NCBI GenBank assembly: GCA_017430085.1 | Contig: JAFRNR010000022.1 | Coordinates: 19,614 to 83,613, forward strand | DNA length: 64,000 nucleotides | Direction: 5' to 3' | DNA from: Lachnospiraceae bacterium | GTDB lineage: Bacteria > Bacillota > Clostridia > Lachnospirales > Lachnospiraceae | Shown: positions 57,921 to 64,000 of the stretch, one piece after another | Position numbering within the stretch: position 1 is the stretch's first letter | How the letters are laid out: every line of letters begins with the position of its first letter | Program-made: the position numbers and the translations under genes | The notes under the pieces: model-generated | Database searches by the model: none | Told to the model about the DNA's origin: nothing | Seen by the model: the letters and a program-made list of their open reading frames with translations, nothing else

Positions 57921-58448
57921 ATGCCGAGAACCAAATGGGCGCTTCTGATCCTGGCCTGCCTGATGCTGGCGGGCGGGATCGCGTACTGGCAGAAAGACGG
58001 CGGCGCGGGCCCGGAGATCGTCCGGGAGGAGCTGCTGGGGGCAGGGACGGTACGGGCGGCGGAATCGAAGGAAACCGCAGGGCCGTCGGAAAGATCGGAA
58101 ACTGCAATAAAAACGGTGACGGCGGAAACGCTGGAAGCATCGGAAGCCGCAGAAATAACAGAAGCAGCGGAATCATCAGAGACCGCGGAAACATCCCGGA
58201 CAGTATCCCCGCCCGCCCCGCAGACGGTCGGCGAGTGGATCTTTGCCACGGAACCCCTGCTGGTCAATATCAACACCGCAGGGCAGGAGGAACTGGAAAA
58301 ACTGCCCGGGATCGGTCCCGCGAAAGCGCTCGCCATCCTGCAGTACCGGGCGGAAAACGGCCCTTTTCGGACGATAGAGGAGCTGATGAAAGTTCCGGGG
58401 ATCAAGGAGGGAACGTTCAATAAGATCAAAGCGTATGTCACGGTCTGA
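57921..58448 (+). CDS. comEA: Competence protein ComEA-like (helix-hairpin-helix DNA binding)
   Basis: The 175-residue protein has one N-terminal membrane helix, a Glu/Ala/Ser/Thr-rich linker of about 80 residues and a C-terminal helix-hairpin-helix domain (VNINTAGQEELEKLPGIGPAKALAILQYRAENGPFRTIEELMKVPGI). It binds incoming double-stranded DNA outside the membrane. The SLBB domain found in many Gram-positive ComEA proteins is missing. The start at 57921 follows GGAGG. The last 14 bases overlap comEC. Confidence 0.9.
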   Translation: MPRTKWALLILACLMLAGGIAYWQKDGGAGPEIVREELLGAGTVRAAESKETAGPSERSETAIKTVTAETLEASEAAEITEAAESSETAETSRTVSPPAPQTVGEWIFATEPLLVNINTAGQEELEKLPGIGPAKALAILQYRAENGPFRTIEELMKVPGIKEGTFNKIKAYVTV

Positions 58449-61400
58449 CGGCCCGGAGCAGGCGGCGCTTCCGCCCGGCCCGGCCGCGCCTTCCCGGCAG
58501 AGGGGCATTCGGCGCCCCGTTTTCTGGCTTGCACTGCTGTGGATGGCGGCCCTGGCCGTGCTGCGGCTGCTGGACGTGCCTTTGCACAGCCCTTCGGCGG
58601 CGGAATCGTATCTGGAGAAAGCGGGGCAGACGGAAGGAAGCCTGCTCGGCACGCTTTCGGAAATCAGCGTTACGGGCAGCGGGAATTACGCTCTGACGCT
58701 GTCCGGGGCGGTGTTCACGCCGGACGCCGGAGCGGCGGAGATATCGGTGGAAGCGGAAGACCCGGATGAGGAAACCGTGGCGGCGGAAGCGGAAACTGTG
58801 GCGTCCAACTCCCCCGGCCCCCTCCCGGCAGGCGAAGTCCTGGTATACTTTCCGCCCGCCGCAGACCTGGTGCCCGGCCCGGTCCTGGAAATTCGGGGGA
58901 CGCTGAAATTGTTTGCGGAAGCGGACAATCCCGGGGAATTCGATGCCCGGGCCTACTACCTGTCCCGGGGCACCGCCTGCTGCATGGAGGGGGCCGCCCT
59001 GCGGATCGTCTCGCCCCGCCGCGCGCCGCTGGCGGAAGCCGCCTTCCGGCTGAAGGAATACCTCCGCCGCGGGCTGCAAAAGCTTTACCCGGCCGACGAG
59101 GCGGCCCTGCTGAGCGCTGTGCTCCTGGGTGACCGGGGCGGTGTGGACACGGAAACGGAGCGTTTATACGAACAGGCGGGGATCTCCCACCTGCTCTCCG
59201 TCAGCGGCCTGCATGTAAGTTTCTGGGCCGTGATCCTGGGCCGGCTGACAGGCTTTTTCCTATCCTTTTTTCCCTTCAGCCGGGGACGCGGCTTCTGGTC
59301 GCGCCGGGGGTTCGGCCTGCTGCGCGCCGTCACGGCCGCGGGCGGCATCGTTTTCTACATGATGCTCTGCGGGAGCCGGATCCCGGTGCAGCGGGCCGGC
59401 CTCATGGCGGTGCTGCTCCAGGCCGCGGCAGGCCTGGGCCTGTCCTTCGACCTGCCCTCGGCCTGGGGAGCCGCCGCGCTCGCCGCGCTGATCCCCTCGC
59501 CGACAGCCCTGTTCCAGGCTTCGTTCCAGCTGTCGTTCGGCTGCGTTTTTCTGCTGGGCTGCCTGCTTCCCGTGCTGTCCCGCCGCCTGCTCGCGGAGAC
59601 CGGGCCCGCCCGCGCGCTGCTGGTCCCGGTCCTGCTGCAGATGGGCCTGCTCCCGCTGACGCTGCGGCATTATTACACTTTCCGGCCTTATGCGGTATTC
59701 GCCAATCTGCTGGCAGTCCCGCTGGCGGGGCCGGTCCTGGTCTTCGGCTTTCTGAGCGTACTGCTGGCGGATGTCTGTTGGCCGGCAGGCGTCGGTCTGG
59801 CCGGCGGCGTCCGCTTCCTGCTGGATCTGATCCGCCGGATGTGCGAGCTGGTGGACGCCCTGCCCCTGCCCAGTCTCGTGACGGGGCGGCCCGCGCTCTG
59901 GCAGATCCTGGCTTATCTGGGCCTGGCCCTGACCGGGCTGGCCGCCGTTTTCCACATCCGACGCCGCGAAGTGGAAAGCCTGACGCTGCAGATCCGGCGG
60001 GCCGGGGAATCCCGCTTCCGCAAAGCTTTCCGGGACGCCCGGAGCACGGCCCTGCTGCTGTGGCTCTGGCTGCTGGCGGCCGGCAGCGTCTTCCTGATCC
60101 GCCTCCCGGGGCCCGCGCAGATCACCAGCCTGTACGTAGGGCAGGGGGACTGCCACGTGATCACGCTGGAAAACGGGCACAGTTATCTGGCTGACGGAGG
60201 CGGCGGCACGGAGACCGTGGGAGAGCGGGTGATCCTGCCTTGCCTGAAATACCGGGGTATCCGGCAGCTGGAGGCCGTCATCGTTTCGCACCCGGACAGC
60301 GACCATGTGAACGGCCTGCTCACCCTTATGCAGGCGCCGGAACTGCAGATTAAATGCCTGATCCTGCCGGAAGTCTTCCTCCATTCGGAGAAGGCGGAAG
60401 CCCTGATGCGGGCGGCGGAAGAAGCGGGGATCCCCGTGCGTCCGGTCCGGGCGGGCGACGCCTGGCAGGACGGAAACTTCACTTTTTCCGTCCTCTATCC
60501 CGGCCGCACCACCGAGGTGGACGATAATGAAAGCTCCCTGGTGCTGCGCCTGGAGCGCCCCGGCTTTTCCCTGCTGCTCCCCGGCGATCTGGGCGGGACC
60601 GGGGAAGAGATGCTTCTCCATGCCTACGGGGATGCCCTGCAGCCCGTGACGGTCCTGAAAGCGGGCCATCACGGCTCGCGTTTCAGCACGTCCGCCACGT
60701 TTCTGGACCGGCTGCAGCCCCGCCTGGCCGTGATCTCGTGCGGGCGGAACAACCGCTTCGGCCACCCGGCTCCGGAAACGCTGGAACGGCTGGCGGCCGC
60801 GGGCTGCCGTGTGCTGCGCACGGACGAGGCCGGGGCTATTACGCTTTCCGTGGCCGGGGACGGGACGTTTTCAATCAGTTTATTTCATCAGAAGGAGGAA
60901 ACCGATATGTCAGATCGGAACGCAGACCGCGAGCCGGATAAAAACAGCCGAACCGCCTTGATCGCGAGTATCGTGATGGTGGCGGCCGGGATCATCGCCG
61001 TGTGCCTGGCGTTGCTGCTGCCGCGGAAAACGCAGGAGAGCAGCGGTGAAAACGATTTGTCCGCCGCCCTGTCCGCGGCCGTTTCGCAGACGGAAGAGCG
61101 GGAGACGGATCATACGAAAGGAAACGCATCCGCAACAGAGACGCACCGCGGAACGGAGACAGGAGCAGGAGCGGGAACGCCGTCCTCTTCCTGGCCCATA
61201 ACGGCTCCGGCTGGGACCGAAGAGGACCTGTCCGCAGAAATCACGCTGTCTCCCCGGATCCCGGAACGGAACGCCGGCCGGGGCGGCCCGCCGGAAGACC
61301 CGCAGGCGGACGGGTTCTACCTGGACCTGAACCTGACGGACCGGCTGTACGAACTGTTTGCCGGAGACCTGACCAATAACACGGATCCGGACGACCCGTT

Positions 61401-61722
61401 CCGCAGCCTCAGCTCTGACATGAAAAAAGAGCTGGACGCCCTGGCGGAAGAATTCGCCGCCGGCACGCTTTCTGCCGACGAACTGAAGGAAAGCGTGAAA
61501 GGCAAAAGCTTCATCTGGCCCGGGGACAAAGCCGGCCTGCTGCATCCGCTGGGGGATTTTTCGGCCCGCTGCTACCTGTACCCCGGCCGCGACATGTCCC
61601 TCGCGAAGGAGCGGATCCTGCTGACCAACCTCACGCCGCGGCATTATCTCTTCCTGCGCGTGTACTACCATCCCGGACAGAATGCGGTGCGCATCTACAT
61701 GGTGAACGGGCTGATCTACTGA
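58435..61722 (+). CDS. comEC: ComEC/Rec2 DNA-uptake channel with added C-terminal domain
   Basis: A 1095-residue protein. Residues about 30-220 are the N-terminal OB-like part, about 225-520 the Competence membrane domain (GDRGGVDTETERLYEQAGISHLLSVSGLHVSFW), and about 555-820 the MBL-like domain with HPDSDH (619-624), LPGDLGG and LKAGHHGS. It moves single-stranded DNA into the cell. A further 271 residues follow, beginning at Met825, with their own membrane helix (TALIASIVMVAAGIIAVCLALLL). That ATG (60907) has AAGGAGG 8 bases upstream, so the extension may also be made as a separate protein. Confidence 0.92.
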   Translation: MSRSDGPEQAALPPGPAAPSRQRGIRRPVFWLALLWMAALAVLRLLDVPLHSPSAAESYLEKAGQTEGSLLGTLSEISVTGSGNYALTLSGAVFTPDAGAAEISVEAEDPDEETVAAEAETVASNSPGPLPAGEVLVYFPPAADLVPGPVLEIRGTLKLFAEADNPGEFDARAYYLSRGTACCMEGAALRIVSPRRAPLAEAAFRLKEYLRRGLQKLYPADEAALLSAVLLGDRGGVDTETERLYEQAGISHLLSVSGLHVSFWAVILGRLTGFFLSFFPFSRGRGFWSRRGFGLLRAVTAAGGIVFYMMLCGSRIPVQRAGLMAVLLQAAAGLGLSFDLPSAWGAAALAALIPSPTALFQASFQLSFGCVFLLGCLLPVLSRRLLAETGPARALLVPVLLQMGLLPLTLRHYYTFRPYAVFANLLAVPLAGPVLVFGFLSVLLADVCWPAGVGLAGGVRFLLDLIRRMCELVDALPLPSLVTGRPALWQILAYLGLALTGLAAVFHIRRREVESLTLQIRRAGESRFRKAFRDARSTALLLWLWLLAAGSVFLIRLPGPAQITSLYVGQGDCHVITLENGHSYLADGGGGTETVGERVILPCLKYRGIRQLEAVIVSHPDSDHVNGLLTLMQAPELQIKCLILPEVFLHSEKAEALMRAAEEAGIPVRPVRAGDAWQDGNFTFSVLYPGRTTEVDDNESSLVLRLERPGFSLLLPGDLGGTGEEMLLHAYGDALQPVTVLKAGHHGSRFSTSATFLDRLQPRLAVISCGRNNRFGHPAPETLERLAAAGCRVLRTDEAGAITLSVAGDGTFSISLFHQKEETDMSDRNADREPDKNSRTALIASIVMVAAGIIAVCLALLLPRKTQESSGENDLSAALSAAVSQTEERETDHTKGNASATETHRGTETGAGAGTPSSSWPITAPAGTEEDLSAEITLSPRIPERNAGRGGPPEDPQADGFYLDLNLTDRLYELFAGDLTNNTDPDDPFRSLSSDMKKELDALAEEFAAGTLSADELKESVKGKSFIWPGDKAGLLHPLGDFSARCYLYPGRDMSLAKERILLTNLTPRHYLFLRVYYHPGQNAVRIYMVNGLIY
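60907..61722 (+). CDS. Possible separate product: C-terminal part of the comEC frame
   Basis: In frame with comEC, ATG 60907 is preceded by AAGGAGG (60892-60898) at ideal distance. The 271-residue product would have a short basic/acidic N-terminus, one membrane helix, a Thr/Glu/Ser-rich linker and a folded C-terminal domain (LNLTDRLYELFAGDLTNNTDP and SARCYLYPGRDMSLAKERILLTNL). It looks like an independent membrane-anchored protein whose gene has lost the stop codon of the gene before it. No family was recognised. Confidence 0.5.
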   Translation: MSDRNADREPDKNSRTALIASIVMVAAGIIAVCLALLLPRKTQESSGENDLSAALSAAVSQTEERETDHTKGNASATETHRGTETGAGAGTPSSSWPITAPAGTEEDLSAEITLSPRIPERNAGRGGPPEDPQADGFYLDLNLTDRLYELFAGDLTNNTDPDDPFRSLSSDMKKELDALAEEFAAGTLSADELKESVKGKSFIWPGDKAGLLHPLGDFSARCYLYPGRDMSLAKERILLTNLTPRHYLFLRVYYHPGQNAVRIYMVNGLIY

Positions 61723-61741
61723 GCCGGTCGGCAAAAAGAGG

Positions 61742-61770
61742 ATGACAGCGGGGGCCTTTTGCGGTACAAT
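61742..61770 (+). promoter_or_regulatory. Promoter of the zinc-ribbon DUF4190-like gene
   Basis: ATGACA (61742-61747)-N17-TACAAT (61765-61770), about 25 bases before the start codon. Confidence 0.7.
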
Positions 61771-61794
61771 ACGAACTGCAAGGAGGTATGGCTC

Positions 61795-62502
61795 ATGTCT
61801 GTTTACTGTTATCGCTGCGGCCAGCGGCTGGCCGGCGGAGCCAGGCGCTGTCCCAACTGCGGCAGTTCGATCTTTTATGATGAAAGCGGTCTGAGAGAAG
61901 ACTTTATCAAACGCGGCACCGCGGAAACTCCGGTCATGGACGAAAACGCGGCGCAGGCGTATTCCGACCATAAAGATTATGAAGGGACTTATGAAAACGG
62001 CTCTGGAAGTGCTGCGGGCGATCCCGGCAGTTCCCCCTATCGGGAACCTTATGAAAGCAGCTCCGGAGCGGACCCTTACGGGAATACGAACGGGAACTCT
62101 TACGGTTCTTCTTTCCATCCTTACGGCAACGGTGCATATAACAATGCTCCCTTCGGCAGCGCTGCCCGCTCTGCCTCCGCGGCACCGGTGGTCCAGACTA
62201 AGCGGGACGTCATTGCCAAATGGGCCATGCTGTGCGGGATCGGCGGCTTGATCATGACCGTTTTCCCCCTGGCCGGACTCCCCCTGTCCATCGCCGCGCT
62301 CGTGATGGGGATCATGGGCCTGAAGGCGGAACACCGGAAAGGCCGGGCGATCGCGGGTATGATCATGGGCATCGCTGGTTTCCTGATGAATGCGGCCATA
62401 CTGGCGCTGGCAATCTATATCGTGGCGCATCCGGAACTGCAGAGCCAGCTGGAACAGATGGCGAATGATTCAAACTCTCTGTTCAGCTATTTCCTTCGCT
62501 AA
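61795..62502 (+). CDS. Zinc-ribbon membrane protein (DUF4190-like)
   Basis: The 235-residue protein has an N-terminal zinc ribbon (CYRCG and CPNCG at residues about 4-22) and a Gly/Ser/Tyr/Asn-rich middle (YENGSGSAAGDPGSSPYREP and similar). Two C-terminal membrane helices around AALVMGIMGLKAEHRKGRAIAGMIMGIAGF are typical of DUF4190 proteins. Its role is unknown. The start at 61795 follows AAGGAGG; an ATG 12 codons upstream overlaps the promoter. Confidence 0.8.
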   Translation: MSVYCYRCGQRLAGGARRCPNCGSSIFYDESGLREDFIKRGTAETPVMDENAAQAYSDHKDYEGTYENGSGSAAGDPGSSPYREPYESSSGADPYGNTNGNSYGSSFHPYGNGAYNNAPFGSAARSASAAPVVQTKRDVIAKWAMLCGIGGLIMTVFPLAGLPLSIAALVMGIMGLKAEHRKGRAIAGMIMGIAGFLMNAAILALAIYIVAHPELQSQLEQMANDSNSLFSYFLR

Positions 62503-62514
62503 GGAAGCAGAGCC

Positions 62515-63228
62515 ATGGGCTGGATTATCGCCGGGGCGGTCCTGTCGGCCGTCTTCGGCTGGACTTTTACGGTCGGGATCACGAATGAAGGCAATCTGCT
62601 GGGGACGGCGATCGGCGTCCTCCTGATTCTATACGGGATCTTCCGCAAAAAAATAACGCCCCTGCTGAGGCGGATCTTTCTGTCCGTCCTGGGCCTGGGG
62701 GCGCTGCTGGTCCTGATCAGCGGTGTGGCCATCGTGCGCCAGAGCCGGCAGACGCCCCGGCAGGAGGAAGGCACCGTCGTCATCCTCGGCTGCGGCGTGC
62801 GGGGCACGGTCCCGTCGCTGATGCTGCAGACCCGGATCGACGCGGCCGCGGACTATCTGACAGCCCATCCCGGTCTGACGGCCATCTGCTCCGGCGGGCA
62901 GGGCCGCGGCGAAAGCATCAGCGAGGGCGAGTGCATTTACCGGGAACTGACGGCCCGCGGCATCGCGGCGGAACGGCTCCGGGTGGAAGACCGCTCCTCC
63001 AATACCGAGGAAAACCTCCGTTTTTCCGCGGAGATCATAGAAAAAGAGGGCCTCAGCCCCCGTCTGATCCTGATCAGCAGCGAATACCATCTGTACCGGG
63101 CGGTCCTGAAAGCGCAGCGCCAGGGCCGGGAAGCGGATACCGTTCCGGCGCATACCCCGCTGCGCCTGCTGCCGACCTATTTCCTCCGCGAATGCCTGGG
63201 CGTCGTGAAGGAGTGGGTCTTCCCTTAA
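62515..63228 (+). CDS. YdcF/SanA-family (DUF218) membrane protein
   Basis: A 237-residue protein with three N-terminal membrane helices (to about residue 75) and a DUF218 domain: VVILGCGVRGTVPSLMLQTRIDAAADYL, CSGGQGRGESISEGECIYRELTARGI, EDRSSNTEENLRFSAEII and LISSEYHLYRAVLKAQRQG. Relatives (ElyC, SanA) act in envelope or peptidoglycan integrity. It lies 12 bases after the zinc-ribbon gene and converges with the kinase gene. Confidence 0.88.
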   Translation: MGWIIAGAVLSAVFGWTFTVGITNEGNLLGTAIGVLLILYGIFRKKITPLLRRIFLSVLGLGALLVLISGVAIVRQSRQTPRQEEGTVVILGCGVRGTVPSLMLQTRIDAAADYLTAHPGLTAICSGGQGRGESISEGECIYRELTARGIAAERLRVEDRSSNTEENLRFSAEIIEKEGLSPRLILISSEYHLYRAVLKAQRQGREADTVPAHTPLRLLPTYFLRECLGVVKEWVFP

Positions 63229-63231
63229 CGC

Positions 63232-63999
63232 TCAGGCGCTGCCGCCCAGCAGCATCTGCACCAGCTTGCAGAATGCCGTGACCGCTACCAGAAACGCCGC
63301 GAAAATACCGAAACAGGCCCAGAACCGTTTCCCCTTCGACCGGATACGGCTGATCCCGATCCTGTCCTGCAGCCCCAGATAATTGCAGTAGATCGCAGGC
63401 AGCCCCAGAAAACCCGCCACGGTAAAAACGATGACCGCCAGCTTGTCCCCGAGGACCATATCGTCCCGGGCACCTTGCAGCACCACCAGAAACATCAGGA
63501 TATACCACAGCGACGCCGCCAGCATCTTCCCGGGATTGCCGCTGCGGAAACCGGGCGGCAGAAAACGGCGGACGCCGGACGGCGGAGCGGGACTCGCAGA
63601 GATTTCCCCGTAGGCCTGGCCATCTGCATCGGCCCGGCTGCGCACAGTCCCTGCCGGCAGACTGCCGATATCCCCCAGCGCCTCCTCCAGCGCGGCCGCG
63701 GAAGCATACCGCTCCCCGGGCTCCAGCCGGATGCAGCGCTGAATGACCGCCCGCATCGGCGGATCCTCCGTCAGTTTTTCCCCGGGGAAGGCCCCGGTGA
63801 GCAGCATGTTCATCAGCACGCCCATCGCATAGATGTCCGTGGCGGGCCCCGAAGCGCCGAACCCGTATTGCTCCGGCGCCGCATACCCCTTCGTCCCGAT
63901 CAGTTTGGTGTCCCGGGAGTCTCCCGCCCGGAAGACCCTGGCCGCGTCCAGGTCCAGCAGCCGCACTGACCCCTCCTTCGTCAGGATAACGTTGGACGG
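63232..63999 (-). CDS. Ser/Thr protein kinase, C-terminal part (cut by window edge)
   Basis: The frame runs past the right edge. Visible kinase elements are PSNVIL of the catalytic loop, LLDLDAAR at the DFG position (here DLD), GTKGYAAPEQYG of the activation segment, and DIYAMGVLMNMLLTG. A charged linker and three C-terminal membrane helices follow. It is a Hanks-type kinase with the catalytic domain at the N-terminus. DLD in place of DFG is unusual and could lower activity. The start lies outside the window. Confidence 0.88.
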   Translation of the reverse strand, partial: PSNVILTKEGSVRLLDLDAARVFRAGDSRDTKLIGTKGYAAPEQYGFGASGPATDIYAMGVLMNMLLTGAFPGEKLTEDPPMRAVIQRCIRLEPGERYASAAALEEALGDIGSLPAGTVRSRADADGQAYGEISASPAPPSGVRRFLPPGFRSGNPGKMLAASLWYILMFLVVLQGARDDMVLGDKLAVIVFTVAGFLGLPAIYCNYLGLQDRIGISRIRSKGKRFWACFGIFAAFLVAVTAFCKLVQMLLGGSA

Positions 64000-64000
64000 C

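Noticed and set aside
59260..60765. A 501-codon minus-strand frame opposite comEC
   Set aside because: Gln/Arg-rich low-complexity shadow; comEC motifs on the plus strand are unambiguous.

Overview
The window is GC-rich, gene-dense bacterial DNA from a member of the Clostridia (Firmicutes). Supporting signs are strong AGGAGG-type ribosome sites, lipoprotein and Thr/Pro-rich surface linkers, a one-piece ssrA (tmRNA) whose tag ends in NDNYALAA, a fused FeoA-FeoB with a Cys-rich FeoB companion, XRE-TPR regulators and split transketolase genes. An anaerobic, probably host-associated fermenter would fit, but the species cannot be named. No tRNA, rRNA, CRISPR array, integrase or complete insertion sequence was seen.

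Layout. (1) 0.1-2 kb: end of a cut gene, an XRE regulator and a VOC protein. (2) 2.4-13.1 kb: an organic-acid cluster with an MBL hydrolase, a TAXI-type TRAP transporter, LysR and AraC regulators, a class III CoA-transferase, an intact thiolase, a second thiolase that has lost its catalytic residues, and a D-2-hydroxyacid dehydrogenase. (3) 13.3-20.5 kb: membrane and surface proteins (MFS-like, SH3-repeat, MATE, a 1024-residue LRR/Ig-like exported protein). (4) 20.5-27.7 kb: GNAT and HAD genes, then a minus-strand operon of a VTT-acyltransferase fusion, a YfcC carrier, FeoAB and a 54-residue FeoB companion. (5) 27.9-38.2 kb: GNAT, a sigma/anti-sigma pair, zinc-ribbon membrane proteins, a SagB-type nitroreductase, methionine gamma-lyase, SPFH, split transketolase and an SDR. 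(6) 38.3-48.6 kb: a minus-strand operon of TAXI-TRAP transporter, hydantoinase/oxoprolinase A and B, opine-type dehydrogenase and ornithine-cyclodeaminase-like protein, with a divergent LysR. (7) 48.6-56.3 kb: ssrA, an unusual chain of hairpins directly after it, a TIR/coiled-coil/WD40 membrane protein, a K+ channel, a prolyl-tRNA deacylase, a macro-domain protein and a VWA protein. (8) 56.3-64 kb: MATE, comEA, comEC with an extra C-terminal domain, a zinc-ribbon protein, a YdcF-like protein and the end of a Ser/Thr kinase.

How the parts work together. Sections 2 and 6 are parallel uptake-and-breakdown modules. Each pairs a high-affinity TAXI-TRAP importer and a LysR regulator with dedicated enzymes, and each has a hairpin between the binding-protein and permease genes. 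Section 4 joins ferrous iron uptake to a membrane-lipid enzyme in one operon.

The most unusual non-coding signals are the seven-hairpin element at 49073-49253, built symmetrically from hairpins separated by GTGAAAT on the left and ATTTCAC on the right, and a dispersed family of palindromes built on GGGGACGGTTC found at about ten intergenic sites, where it forms terminators and in two places supplies or borders a stop codon.
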